A DNA stretch of 64,000 nucleotides, taken from contig JAIQFI010000028.1 of the NCBI GenBank assembly GCA_020073345.1, positions 16,484-80,483 on the forward strand, read 5' to 3'. Source of the stretch: Terriglobia bacterium. Lineage in GTDB: Bacteria > Acidobacteriota > Terriglobia > Bryobacterales > Bryobacteraceae. The position numbers and the translations under genes are program-made. The notes below the pieces were generated by a model, which saw only the letters and a program-made list of their open reading frames with translations, was not told the DNA's origin and made no database searches. Below are positions 18,333-27,108 of this stretch, one piece after another (position 1 is the first letter of the stretch; each line of letters starts with the position of its first letter).

Positions 18333-19247
18333 GTGACGGCTGCGGCGGCGAAGCAAGCGTATTCGAGGGCCGGGACGCGTCGTCTTCTCAAAATCACCGA
18401 GCGCCAGCTCAAGAGCTGGGAGCGCCAGAAACTGGTCGCGGCTTCGGAAACCTACGGATTCAAGGAACTGCTCGCGCTCAGAACCCTTCTGAAGCTGCGC
18501 GCCGGCCGAGTGGCTCCGGCTCAGATCCGGCGCGCGCTGACCGCGCTCGGCGACAAGCTGCGCGGCATCCATGACCCTCTTACGCAACTGAAGATCTACG
18601 CCGATGGGAAACGCATTCGCGTGGATCTCGACGGCCGCGCCATGGAGGCGGAATCCGGCCAGTTGCTGCTGAATTTCGATCCAGTGGAGCTCAAGCGCCT
18701 GCTGGAATTCCGCACGCCGGATCAATCCAACGCGGAGCATGTCCGTCGTGCCTCCGCAGAGCACTGGTTCCAGCGCGGTCTGGAGCTGGAGCAGACCGGG
18801 GCGCCTCTCGCCGAAGTCATCGAGGCCTACCAGAAGGCCGTGGAGTTGGATCCGACCTCGGCAGGAGCGCTGGTGAACCTGGGAACCATCCAGTTCAACG
18901 CGCGCAACTGGATTGATGCCGAGCGGTACTACCTGGAGGCGCTGGAGGCCGATCCGCAATACGCGCTGGCGCACTTCGATCTGGCCAATTTGTACGACGA
19001 GCGAGGAGATCGCGTGCGGGCCCTGGAGCATTACCAGTCCTCGCTGGAGATTTCGCCCACCTACGCCGACGCGCATTACAACCTGGCGTTGCTTTTTCAG
19101 GCGTCGAACCAGCCGATGAAGGCCGTGCGGCACTGGACCGAATACCTCAAGCTCGATCCCGCGAGCCACTGGTCGAGCATCGCGCGACGGGAGCTGTCGA
19201 AGCTCCGTAAGGCGGCCGTGGTGCCGGGCAATCTAAAGACCTTGTAG
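18333..19247 (+). CDS. MerR-type HTH/TPR fusion protein
   Basis: 304 residues from GTG 18333. The N-terminus (about 8-60: YSRAGTRRLLKITERQLKSWERQ then FKELLALRTLLKL) is a MerR-like winged HTH. A small linker domain follows, then four TPR repeats from about residue 150 (AYQKAVELDPTSAGALVNLG, ALEADPQYALAHFDLANLYDE, SLEISPTYADAHYNLA). Probably a transcription regulator whose TPRs sense a partner protein; this fusion is frequent in acidobacteria. The 3' end overlaps the convergent hydrolase gene by 15 bp. Confidence 0.78.
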   Translation: MTAAAAKQAYSRAGTRRLLKITERQLKSWERQKLVAASETYGFKELLALRTLLKLRAGRVAPAQIRRALTALGDKLRGIHDPLTQLKIYADGKRIRVDLDGRAMEAESGQLLLNFDPVELKRLLEFRTPDQSNAEHVRRASAEHWFQRGLELEQTGAPLAEVIEAYQKAVELDPTSAGALVNLGTIQFNARNWIDAERYYLEALEADPQYALAHFDLANLYDERGDRVRALEHYQSSLEISPTYADAHYNLALLFQASNQPMKAVRHWTEYLKLDPASHWSSIARRELSKLRKAAVVPGNLKTL

Positions 19248-19865
19248 GAAGGGATTGCGCTCTTTCTCGCGGCCGATGGTGGTGTTTGACCCGTGGCCTG
19301 GAATCACCAGCGCCGTCTCGGGCAGTGTCAGGAGTTTCTCGTGGATGGAACGTAGAATCTGTCGGGAATTGCCCCCCGGAAGATCGGTGCGCCCGATGCT
19401 GTCGCGGAACAGGGTGTCGCCCGCGACCAGCTTGTTTTCGGCCGGAATCCAGATCGATATGCTGCCCTGAGTGTGCCCCGGCGTGTGGAGGATGTGGAAC
19501 TCGGCGTCCCCGAGGCGTAGCTGGTCGCCTTCGCGCGCCTCGCTGTCGATCTCGGTCCGCGAAGGGGTCGCCATTCCCAGCCAGGAGGCCTGAGTATCGA
19601 GGTGCGCATAGAGCTCGGCGTCATTCTGGTTCATGTACACGGGGGCTCCGGTGAGCGCCTTCAGCTTGGCCGCTCCCCCGATATGGTCGATATGGGCGTG
19701 GGTGATCACGATAGCCTTCACAGTGAGTCCGTGCTTGTCCAGCAGGGCCGTAATGTTCGCAATATCATCGCCTGGGTCGACGACAATGGCCTCGCGGGAC
19801 TGCTCGTCGCCGAAAATCGAGCAGTTGCACTGCAGCATGCCAACGGGAAGGATCTCGTGAATCAC
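19233..19865 (-). CDS. Metallo-beta-lactamase-fold hydrolase (GloB-like)
   Basis: About 210 residues from GTG 19865, chosen because homologs begin at VIHEILPVGMLQCNCSIFGD and a -10 hexamer sits 6 nt upstream; an upstream extension of 36 residues is open but unsupported. Metal motif THAHIDHIGG (HxHxDH), TPGHTQGS, GDTLF and a C-terminal IPGHGS are complete, so a binuclear zinc or iron site is expected. Such proteins hydrolyse thioesters such as S-lactoylglutathione. Confidence 0.85.
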   Translation of the reverse strand: MIHEILPVGMLQCNCSIFGDEQSREAIVVDPGDDIANITALLDKHGLTVKAIVITHAHIDHIGGAAKLKALTGAPVYMNQNDAELYAHLDTQASWLGMATPSRTEIDSEAREGDQLRLGDAEFHILHTPGHTQGSISIWIPAENKLVAGDTLFRDSIGRTDLPGGNSRQILRSIHEKLLTLPETALVIPGHGSNTTIGREKERNPFLQGL

Positions 19866-19871
19866 ATCCCG

Positions 19872-19877
19872 ATTGTA
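19872..19877 (-). promoter_or_regulatory. -10 element (TACAAT), leaderless type, for the GloB-like gene
   Basis: TACAAT on the minus strand ends 6 nt before the GTG at 19865, with no Shine-Dalgarno. It also supports that start over the upstream ATG. Confidence 0.55.
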
Positions 19878-20062
19878 TACTCGGGGTATAAGCCCAGGGC
19901 TTATGTCCCAATCGGTGGAATCCTTGATGCCCTTCGGCGGAAAGTTGTGAGCGAGTCGGCGGTTCCGGCGCACTATTCTTCATGGCTTGGCATCAGAGCG
20001 CGGCGGGCGCTGCCCATGCGCGTAGCTTTTACATTCGCCCCCGGTTTCTTGACACGACTTCG

Positions 20063-20995
20063 ATGACCTCAACGTCCGGATACACCGCTCTACGGGAGCA
20101 TGCAGCGTGGCTGGATCTGTCCGGCCGCGGCAAGATTCGCGCTACGGGTGAAGACCGGGCGCGGCTGCTGCATGCCATGACCACCAACCAGGTGGAAACC
20201 CTTCAGCCAGGCGAGGGCTGTTACGCCTTCTTCCTGAACGCCCAGGGCCGTATTCTGGCGGACGTGAACCTACTCTGTTTCGAGGATCATTTCCTGCTGG
20301 ATACCGAGCCCGAGACGCGGACCAAAGTTTACGAGCATCTGGACCGCTACATTATTGCCGACGACGTCACTTTGGAGGATCAGACCGATCGGATCGTGAC
20401 TCTTGCCGTTGAGGGACCGAGCGCGGCAGCTGCTCTGGCGGAACTGGGCGCGCCGGCGCCTGAGGCTCCGTATTCATCGGTGCCGTGGTCGTATGGAACG
20501 GTTGCCCGACTGGATACTACGGGCCGGGGCGGGTTTTTCCTGATGATCCCCATGGATGAAAAAACAGCCGTGACTGCGTTGCTGACGAAGGCTGGGGTGC
20601 CCGCGGCTACGGCGGAAGACGCCCGCATCGTGCGCATCGAAAACGGCCGGCCGCGCTTTGGCGAGGAGATCACGGAACGCTATCTGGTCCAGGAAACCGG
20701 GCAGTTGCAGGCTGTGAACTTCAACAAAGGCTGCTATCTGGGCCAGGAGATCGTGGAGCGTGTCCGCAGCCGCGCGCAAATCCATCGCGTGCTGCGGCGC
20801 CTGGAAATCGACACCAGCGAGCCGCCTGCCGCCGGGACCAAGCTCAAATCCGGCGACGCGGACGCGGCCGAAATCGCCAGTGCCGTTTTTTCGCCGGCGC
20901 TCGGGAAGACAGTCGCACTGGCGTATGTGCGTACGCAGTTTGCCGAGCCGGGAACCGGAATCGCCCTGGACGGAATCTCGGGAATTGTCGTTTAG
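20063..20995 (+). CDS. ygfZ: YgfZ/GcvT-type folate-binding protein
   Basis: 310 residues from ATG 20063. GcvT-like fold with the diagnostic YgfZ motif NKGCYLGQEIVER (Cys in KGCxxGQ) and an N-terminal HAAWLDLSGRGKIRATGEDR segment. YgfZ uses tetrahydrofolate to support assembly or repair of certain Fe-S enzymes such as MiaB. Cytoplasmic. TTGACA lies close upstream but no good -10 was found. The stop forms the first bases of a large palindrome shared with the convergent gene. Confidence 0.88.
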   Translation: MTSTSGYTALREHAAWLDLSGRGKIRATGEDRARLLHAMTTNQVETLQPGEGCYAFFLNAQGRILADVNLLCFEDHFLLDTEPETRTKVYEHLDRYIIADDVTLEDQTDRIVTLAVEGPSAAAALAELGAPAPEAPYSSVPWSYGTVARLDTTGRGGFFLMIPMDEKTAVTALLTKAGVPAATAEDARIVRIENGRPRFGEEITERYLVQETGQLQAVNFNKGCYLGQEIVERVRSRAQIHRVLRRLEIDTSEPPAAGTKLKSGDADAAEIASAVFSPALGKTVALAYVRTQFAEPGTGIALDGISGIVV

Positions 20996-21063
20996 CCCGC
21001 AAAGGGCGCGGCGCGTGCCAAACGGGACTGTAAGATGATCGCGCCGCGATCCGTTTTGCGGGC
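20995..21063. repeat. Two-arm palindrome between convergent genes, possible bidirectional terminator
   Basis: Outer arms GCCCGCAAA (20995-21003) and TTTGCGGGC (21055-21063) and inner arms CGCGGCGCG (21007-21015) and CGCGCCGCG (21040-21048) pair perfectly. The hairpin fills the gap between the convergent ygfZ and the secreted-protein gene. No U-tract follows. Confidence 0.55.
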
Positions 21064-21075
21064 TGTTACAGCTAC

Positions 21076-21717
21076 TTAGCGCGACGCCCGCGACTGAGTC
21101 TCGGCTTCCACCGGGAACTCGAAGATCTCCGCCGCCGCGTCTACGACCAGCCGTCCCGCACCCAGTGGCTTGCCACCGCTGGGATAAAACACCGCGCCGT
21201 CAGTAGATTGTCCAGGTGCGAGCTTGGTGGTCACCAAAGCGATGGCCGATGCCGCCGACGCAGCTTTCAGCCTGGTGGAGCCAAGCGCCATGTAGTCCTG
21301 CCGCCGCTCCTCGTACCCGTTGGTGGAATGCACGTGAGCGTTGCCGAACAGCGCCGATTCGTAGGCGTTGATCAGCCGCCCCACGTCGCCCCGGCTGGCG
21401 CGATCCAGTAGTTGCTTGACCACGGTACCGGCCGATACGGCTTGAATTTGCTGGCCGCTGTCGCGCTCGAATCGAAAATCTTCCGGCTTGAAGCTCCAGG
21501 ACGTCGGCGAACCATTGGAGATCGCTACCTGGAGAATCGTATAGCCCAAAACTCGCGTGGGAAGGGGCGCGAACATGATGGTCACGCCGCCGCGCGTCAG
21601 CGCCTTGTACTTCAAGCCTCCAGACTCAAACTCCAGAACCTGGGCATGCAGCCTCGCGCTGGAAAGCGCCGACAGGAACAAGAACGCGAATAACCGGAAC
21701 GGGCTTCGCGATCTCAT
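21076..21717 (-). CDS. Hypothetical secreted protein
   Basis: 213 residues from ATG 21717 (a 78-residue upstream extension runs over the neighbour's frame and is rejected). Signal peptide to about residue 26 (SARLHAQ). The middle has a beta-rich segment around TSWSFKPEDFRFE, resembling small immunoglobulin-like domains that describe functional groups relative to other features, then a helical stretch. Family not recognised. TATGAT ends 6 nt before the ATG, indicating leaderless expression, separate from the MFS operon that ends 30 bp upstream. Confidence 0.65.
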   Translation of the reverse strand: MRSRSPFRLFAFLFLSALSSARLHAQVLEFESGGLKYKALTRGGVTIMFAPLPTRVLGYTILQVAISNGSPTSWSFKPEDFRFERDSGQQIQAVSAGTVVKQLLDRASRGDVGRLINAYESALFGNAHVHSTNGYEERRQDYMALGSTRLKAASAASAIALVTTKLAPGQSTDGAVFYPSGGKPLGAGRLVVDAAAEIFEFPVEAETQSRASR

Positions 21718-21723
21718 ACCACT

Positions 21724-21729
21724 ATCATA
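21724..21729 (-). promoter_or_regulatory. -10 element (TATGAT), leaderless type
   Basis: TATGAT on the minus strand ends 6 nt before the ATG at 21717; no Shine-Dalgarno is present in the gap. Confidence 0.55.
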
Positions 21730-21746
21730 ATCGGCTGAGAGCCAGC

Positions 21747-23276
21747 TTAATCGCGTTTGGGCTTCCGCATGAGCAAAAGCAGCGGAATCATCAACAAAAA
21801 CACTGCGGTCACCAGCTTGAAGATGTCCAGAAACGCCCGCATGGCGGCCTGCTGCTGCACCAGGCCGAACACGGCTCCATAGGCGCGCTGGTCCGCTAAC
21901 CCCGGTCCCGAACCCGTTGCCTGGAACATGGATCGGAGAGACCCCAGCCATTGTCCCGTCGCCGGATCGCCCTGGACCACGTGCGAGCCCAGAATGTTGA
22001 TGTACTTCTGCTGGTAGCGCGTGTTGAGCATGGCGATCACCGCGATCCCCACGGCGCCGCCGATATTGCGCATCAGGTTGAAGAGACTGGTCGCGTTCCC
22101 CATGCTCTCGCGTGGCACTCGGCCCATCGAGATGGTGGTCAAGGGCACGAAGATCAATCCCAGTCCGAAGCCCTGGATGAACTGCGGCCAGAACAGGTCC
22201 CAGTAGCCGACGTTCAGGTTCATCTGCCCGAACTGCCAGGTGGAAAACGCGCCTAACAGGAGCCCGCCCGCCAGCAGCTTGCGCGGGTCGAAGCGCGGCA
22301 AAATAATTCCGACCAAGGGCATGGCGATCATCGATCCCAGGCCGCGCGGCGCCATGGTCAGCCCGGCCCGCGTCGCCGGATATCCCATCAGCGTCTGGAG
22401 CCAGATGGGCAGAATCACGATGCTGCCATACAGCACGAATCCCAGCACTGCCATCAGGAACACGCCGGTGCTATAACTGCCCACTTTGAAAATGCTGAGG
22501 TTTACCACGGGGTGCTCAGCCACCAATTCCCGGACCAGGAAGGCAATCAGGAAGGTGCCAGCGATTACCAGCAGCCACACGATGAAGGGCGAGCTGAACC
22601 AATCCAACTGCTGTCCTTTGTCAAAGGAAAGCTGCAGCGCCGCGATCCACACGGCCAGCATCCCGATGCCCCAGTAATCGATGCGCGCGGTCGCATCGCG
22701 CTTGATGTATGAAGGATCGAACACGAACCAATACACCATGAGAATCGACAGGATGCCCACTGGCAGATTGATGTAGAAAACCCAGCGCCAGCTATAGCTG
22801 TCGGTGAGCCACCCGCCCAGCACTGGACCAAGGACCGGCGCCGTTACGATTCCCAGACCCCAGAAACCCATCGCCTTGCCGCGACCTTCGGGTGGGAAGG
22901 CTTCGAGCAGGACCGCTTGCGAGAGTGGCTGCAGTGCGCCGCCGCACAGTCCCTGAACTACGCGAAAGAGCACCAGCAGAGGCAGTGTCGGCGCGGCGCC
23001 GCAGAGGAAAGAGGACGCCGTGAATCCCACCACGCTGGCCATCAAAAGGCGCTTGCGGCCGAAATGGTTCGCCAGCCACCCGGTCATTGGCAGCACGATG
23101 GCGTTGGCCACCAAGTACGAAGTCAGCACCCAGGTGACTTCCTCGATGGTGGCCGAAAGGTTCCCGGCGATGTGCGGCAGTGATACGTTGACAACGGTGG
23201 TGTCCAGCACCTCCAGGAAGGTGCACAGCATCACCGAGAAGGCGACGATCCAGGGATTAACGTGACGCTCGGACAC
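21747..23276 (-). CDS. DHA2-family MFS exporter (EmrB/QacA type)
   Basis: 509 residues with 14 predicted transmembrane helices. DHA2 landmarks: FLEVLDTTVVNVSLPHIAG in TM1, WVLTSYLVANAIVLPMTGWL, GRKRLL (motif A), LFRVVQGLCGGALQPLSQA (motif C region) and the GWLTDSYSWRWVFYINLPVG block. It is a proton-coupled exporter of hydrophobic or cationic compounds. No EmrA-type fusion protein is next to it. The ATG lies inside the 3' end of the metal-permease gene (20 bp overlap), so it is the last gene of the porin-ZnuA-ZnuB operon. Confidence 0.9.
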   Translation of the reverse strand: MSERHVNPWIVAFSVMLCTFLEVLDTTVVNVSLPHIAGNLSATIEEVTWVLTSYLVANAIVLPMTGWLANHFGRKRLLMASVVGFTASSFLCGAAPTLPLLVLFRVVQGLCGGALQPLSQAVLLEAFPPEGRGKAMGFWGLGIVTAPVLGPVLGGWLTDSYSWRWVFYINLPVGILSILMVYWFVFDPSYIKRDATARIDYWGIGMLAVWIAALQLSFDKGQQLDWFSSPFIVWLLVIAGTFLIAFLVRELVAEHPVVNLSIFKVGSYSTGVFLMAVLGFVLYGSIVILPIWLQTLMGYPATRAGLTMAPRGLGSMIAMPLVGIILPRFDPRKLLAGGLLLGAFSTWQFGQMNLNVGYWDLFWPQFIQGFGLGLIFVPLTTISMGRVPRESMGNATSLFNLMRNIGGAVGIAVIAMLNTRYQQKYINILGSHVVQGDPATGQWLGSLRSMFQATGSGPGLADQRAYGAVFGLVQQQAAMRAFLDIFKLVTAVFLLMIPLLLLMRKPKRD

Positions 23277-24117
23277 TACTCTCTAGAGTAGCCTTACCCA
23301 ATACGCGCTTGACGACCCCGCGAAACAGGCCCATCACCAGTAGCACCAAGCCGAAGGTGCAGACGATCGTCGCGCCCGTGGGTAGATCGATTTTCAGCGA
23401 GAGATACACGCCGAGCACGGACACAACCGTGCCCATGGTCCAGCCGATCGCCAGGCGCGAGCCGATATTCTCGGCATAGAGCATCGCGCCGACCGAGGGC
23501 ACGATCAGGTAACAAAACACCAGCAGCACACCCGCGATCGCAACCGAAGACGTCACCACGAATCCGAACGAAGCGTAGAACAGGAAATCCCAGAGAGGCA
23601 CGTTGACTCCCTGCTTTTCAGCTTCCTCCCGATGCATCGAGATCAGCAGGAACTTCTTCCGTAGCAGGTAATGGAACAGTCCGACAGCGCCATAGAGCAG
23701 CGCGGTCTTTCGAACCTCGGCCCAGGACACAGATAGGATGTTGCCTACCAGCATCTCCTTCAGGTGTTCGGTCTGCGCCGTGGATTTGCTCATGGCCACA
23801 ATAGCCGCCGCCGAGGCGACCGCATAACAAATGCCGATGACCGCTTCCTGCGGGATTTTAGAATGGTGCAATCTCACCGCCGAGAAGATTGCCGCGCCCA
23901 GAAAAGTGAACCCGAGGCTCATCCAGTACGCACCCGTGCCGTGCGGATCTAATCCCGCGAGCACGGCGATGGTAGTCCCGAAGGCGGCGATCTGCGCGAG
24001 GGACAAGTCCACAAAAATGACGCCGCGCTCGACTACGTGAACGCCCAGGTAGGCGTGGATACCGGTCAGAATCAGGCTCGCCACGAAGGGAGCCGCCAGA
24101 AACATCAAAATATCCAT
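23257..24117 (-). CDS. Metal ABC transporter permease (ZnuB/MntB family)
   Basis: 286 residues, about eight hydrophobic helices starting FLAAPFVASLILTGIHAYLG. ABC-3 family features: GVIFVDLSLAQIAAFGTT (coupling region) and GVLLVFCYLIVPSVGAMLYA near the C-terminus. It moves Zn, Mn or Fe across the inner membrane with the binding protein encoded 1 bp upstream. No ATPase gene lies in this operon, so the ATP-hydrolysing subunit must come from elsewhere. Confidence 0.85.
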   Translation of the reverse strand: MDILMFLAAPFVASLILTGIHAYLGVHVVERGVIFVDLSLAQIAAFGTTIAVLAGLDPHGTGAYWMSLGFTFLGAAIFSAVRLHHSKIPQEAVIGICYAVASAAAIVAMSKSTAQTEHLKEMLVGNILSVSWAEVRKTALLYGAVGLFHYLLRKKFLLISMHREEAEKQGVNVPLWDFLFYASFGFVVTSSVAIAGVLLVFCYLIVPSVGAMLYAENIGSRLAIGWTMGTVVSVLGVYLSLKIDLPTGATIVCTFGLVLLVMGLFRGVVKRVLGKATLESSVRASR

Positions 24118-24118
24118 G

Positions 24119-25036
24119 CTACTTGTACTTTCCGAACGCGGCGATTAAGAGATTGATGTCGTAGTCGAACAGTTGAAAGTACGTCTGCACCTGTTTTTCT
24201 CCGCCCACCGAAGGCAGCAGCACAATGGCCGTCCCGCCGACCTGCTGCGCAACGGAATTGGGTGTTTTCATATCGAAATAAGGCTCCACCAGGATCAGTT
24301 TGATGTTCTCCTGCTTCATCTTGTTGATGAGTTCCAGAGTGTGGCTGGGCGTGGGCGGAATCCCCGGTTTGGGCTCGACGTAATCCACGATGTTCAGCCC
24401 AAAACGCTTGGAGAAGTTTGGAAACGAACGGTGGTAGGTGACCACTTTCCGGCCCTTGTACGGCGCCATCTGCGCGTCCCAGCGTTTTTCGGCCTCGGTC
24501 AGACGCTGTTCGAAATCTTTCAGGTGCTGATCGAAATACGCCGCGTCGGCCGGTTGCATTTCTGAGAATTTGTCCTTGAAAGCGCGCGCGATGCGACGGC
24601 CGTTTTCCGGATCCAGCCAGTAGTGCGGATTGCCGAGCGGATGCACATCGCCTTCGGCCCTGGTCACCACGCCGGTGGGAAGCTCCAGAACCTCGCACGC
24701 CGTGGAGACGTCGAAGTAGCCCTTGTTGCCGACCTGGATCTTTGAATTGCCGCTCTGCGTGATCAGCGGCGGCAGCCAGCCGATCTCCAGTTGCAGCCCG
24801 ACCACCGCTAGCAGATCGGCTTTCTGAAGCTTGAGCAGAAAACTCGGTTTGGGCTCCACAAAGTGCGGGTCCTGGTAGCCTTTGGCGATGGACTCAATGG
24901 CGATATGATCGCCGCCGACCTCCCGGCCGATCGCGGCCAGATCTTCGGTGGACGTCACCACGTTGAGTTTCGACGCGGCCGGGCACAGTCCTGCCGCAAG
25001 CAGCGCGGCCAGCAAGGTTCTACGCATGGACATCAT
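24119..25036 (-). CDS. Metal ABC transporter substrate-binding protein (ZnuA-like)
   Basis: About 305 residues from ATG 25036 (AGGAG 4 nt upstream overlapping the porin stop; in-frame ATGs at 25033 and 25027 also possible). Signal peptide ends near LCPAAS. Cluster A-I metal-binding fold: candidate ligands are the His in DPHFVEPKPS, the His in GNPHYWLDP, the His in TYHRSFPNF and the acidic EPYFD. There is no His-rich loop as in many ZnuA. It delivers Zn, Mn or Fe in the periplasm to the adjacent permease. Confidence 0.85.
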   Translation of the reverse strand: MMSMRRTLLAALLAAGLCPAASKLNVVTSTEDLAAIGREVGGDHIAIESIAKGYQDPHFVEPKPSFLLKLQKADLLAVVGLQLEIGWLPPLITQSGNSKIQVGNKGYFDVSTACEVLELPTGVVTRAEGDVHPLGNPHYWLDPENGRRIARAFKDKFSEMQPADAAYFDQHLKDFEQRLTEAEKRWDAQMAPYKGRKVVTYHRSFPNFSKRFGLNIVDYVEPKPGIPPTPSHTLELINKMKQENIKLILVEPYFDMKTPNSVAQQVGGTAIVLLPSVGGEKQVQTYFQLFDYDINLLIAAFGKYK

Positions 25037-25043
25037 GAGTCTC

Positions 25044-26288
25044 CTAAAACGGGTGCGCTCCATGCGCCCCGATTGAGAATAAGAACTGAAAGAGAATTTC
25101 GTTGGCGGTCAGCCCTTCCGCGTAGCGCGTGCTGCGATACTGGCCGCGGATCTGGCTGAACTCGCTGGGCCAATAGGTCAGGACGAAGGAGCCTCCGGTG
25201 TCGCGCTCGAAGGCGTTGAGCGCCCGTTCAGACTGATCGAAGCGGACGCCCGCGAACCAGCGCCGCGCGAACTGGTAATCTCCCGACACAAAGTAGCCGA
25301 AGGGGGTCTGCTGCCCCGTCAATGTCCGATTCGGCGGCAGAATGGTCGCCAGGCTTATATCGTTGCGATCCCAGACGAATTCCGCTCTTCCGGTAAAGGA
25401 ATGGTAAATCGAGCGCCGCAGGGGCTTCCAGCGCACCGTGGTGTCGATATCGTAGAGGTTATTGAACAGACCGGGTCCCACGGTGGACGCGCCGCGCGCG
25501 TAAGAGAATCCGACATCGACGTTGGTGGATTCGGAAATGTCCCGGTAGCCGTGCACGTGCCCGACCGTATTCAGATTGTTGGCTCGCCAGGCGTGGAAGA
25601 CGTTTTCGGAATCGCCACGGAAGACCTGCCCGGTAGCTTCCAGGAACAGACCTTTCGGAGCGGGCAGGATGCGGGTGAGCGAGAGACCCGCGTCATCGAT
25701 GCCGTCCTCGCCGCCCGTCAGATTCTGCATGACCAGGGTCCGATCCACCCACGGCAGCACGTGATTGTGGAGCGTGTTCACCTTGCCGAAGGCCGCGCGC
25801 ATTTTCCCGGCGCGAAGCTCCAGATGGCCGGGCAGCGCCGGAAACGTAAGGTACCCCTCCTCGAGATTGACGCCGGTCTCGCCGAAACTGATGAAGAAAT
25901 CCGCGCGCGCGTACGGATCCAGAATCGCCTGAAACGCCACTTCACTCTCATGCATTTCTAGCGCCGGGCTGGACTGCACCGGATTGTGGCCGCCGATGCC
26001 GATGAAATCGCCGATCACGGCGATGTCAGGGTTAAAGACCTTGGAGGCCGCCGCTTGCGACGCGGCTGTGTTCGCCGGGGCCGGAGCAGGAGCCAAGGCT
26101 GCAGGAGCAGCGGCCGCTGCAGATTCCGGCGCGGCTTTCTGTCCCTTCAACTCCGTCACCTCCGCTTCTAGGGCTTTGATCCGATCTTCCATGGCTCGCA
26201 TACGGTCCAGCAAGGCGCTGTTATCTTGAGCGCGAGCGGCGCCTCCCACGAGACAGACGGATGCAAACACTAAGAGGTGACGACTCAT
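25044..26288 (-). CDS. Outer-membrane porin-like protein with N-terminal coiled coil
   Basis: 414 residues from ATG 26288 (GGGGAG 8 nt upstream). Signal peptide ends GGAARAQ. Residues 20-50 form a coiled coil (LDRMRAMEDRIKALEAEVTE), then an Ala/Pro-rich linker, then a beta-barrel of alternating aromatic strands ending in Phe (GAHPF), a classic outer-membrane insertion signal. The coiled coil probably trimerises. As first gene of a metal-uptake operon it probably lets metal ions through the outer membrane. Confidence 0.75.
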   Translation of the reverse strand: MSRHLLVFASVCLVGGAARAQDNSALLDRMRAMEDRIKALEAEVTELKGQKAAPESAAAAAPAALAPAPAPANTAASQAAASKVFNPDIAVIGDFIGIGGHNPVQSSPALEMHESEVAFQAILDPYARADFFISFGETGVNLEEGYLTFPALPGHLELRAGKMRAAFGKVNTLHNHVLPWVDRTLVMQNLTGGEDGIDDAGLSLTRILPAPKGLFLEATGQVFRGDSENVFHAWRANNLNTVGHVHGYRDISESTNVDVGFSYARGASTVGPGLFNNLYDIDTTVRWKPLRRSIYHSFTGRAEFVWDRNDISLATILPPNRTLTGQQTPFGYFVSGDYQFARRWFAGVRFDQSERALNAFERDTGGSFVLTYWPSEFSQIRGQYRSTRYAEGLTANEILFQFLFSIGAHGAHPF

Positions 26289-26347
26289 CGTGGACTCCCC
26301 AACATCCATTATTCGTGCGGAAACCGGCCAGATCTAACGCAAAACCC

Positions 26348-26378
26348 TGAGCGGGACGTGTGCGCCTATGAGCGGGAC
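26348..26378. promoter_or_regulatory. Direct repeat, candidate LytTR operator upstream of the metal operon
   Basis: Two exact TGAGCGGGAC copies (26348-26357, 26369-26378) are 21 bp apart start to start, two helical turns, which is the spacing of LytTR-domain binding sites. They lie 60-90 bp upstream of the porin start and directly after the LytTR regulator gene. A second short direct repeat (TTAACG at 26382 and 26390) is adjacent. Confidence 0.45.
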
Positions 26379-26397
26379 AGTTTAACGAATTAACGGG

Positions 26398-27108
26398 CTA
26401 CCAACGCGCCTGTTCGCGGATGGCACTCGCCAGACGTTTGCTCACTACGGCCTCGAATCCGTTCGACATCTTGAGCAGCCAGCGCCGGCTGGAGAGGGGA
26501 GATATTTTGCGAAGGTGATCCGTGTTAATCAGCGTGCCGCGATGGACGCGGCGGAAGCGCGGGCGCTCGAGTTTTTCCTCCAGGGCTTTCAGCGAGTGAT
26601 CCGACAGATAGCGCTGTCCGGTGGTAATGATGTGAACCAGCTCGCCGTCGGCTTGGAACGCGACGATTTCGGCCGGATCCAGCATGTATAGGTCCGCGCC
26701 GCGGCGCCCCACGATTTTCTTCGCACCGTGGATGGCCGGGAGGTGCTTCAACTGCCGCCGGGCTTTTTCGAGAGCTTTTTCCAGCCGCTCCCGGCGCACC
26801 GGTTTGAGCAGGTAATCGACCGCGCCGACCTCGAACGCTTCCAGCGCATGACGCTCGTAGGCGGTGACAAAAATAATCAGAGGCGTATGCGCGCCGCGCA
26901 AGGAGCGAACTACCGCCAGCCCGTCGAGCTCCGGCATTTGCTGGTCCAGAAGAACAACGTCCGGGTCCAGGTCCAGGATCCGTTGCAGCGTCTCCTTGCC
27001 GGTGGACGCCTCGCCCGCGATTTCCAGTTGGGGGATCGCTTCCACATGTTCGCGCAGGACCTGTCGCGCCACCGGCTCGTCGTCGGCGATCAGGATTTTC
27101 ACCGCCAC
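26398..27108 (-). CDS. LytTR-family response regulator
   Basis: 236 residues. Receiver domain 1-120 with acidic pocket DDE (9-11), phospho-acceptor Asp55 in VVLLDQQMPELDG, Thr/Lys switch with Lys102 in DYLLKPV. LytTR DNA-binding domain about 132-236 (IVGRRGADLYMLDPAEI, FRRVHRGTLINTDHL). It binds paired direct repeats and probably regulates the neighbouring porin/metal operon (inference). The start overlaps the kinase stop by 10 bp, so the pair is co-translated. Confidence 0.92.
   Translation of the reverse strand: MAVKILIADDEPVARQVLREHVEAIPQLEIAGEASTGKETLQRILDLDPDVVLLDQQMPELDGLAVVRSLRGAHTPLIIFVTAYERHALEAFEVGAVDYLLKPVRRERLEKALEKARRQLKHLPAIHGAKKIVGRRGADLYMLDPAEIVAFQADGELVHIITTGQRYLSDHSLKALEEKLERPRFRRVHRGTLINTDHLRKISPLSSRRWLLKMSNGFEAVVSKRLASAIREQARW

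Noticed and set aside
23257..25036. A hidden ZnuC-type ATPase between the binding protein and permease
   Set aside because: The genes are 1 bp apart with no room, and no Walker motifs occur in other frames.
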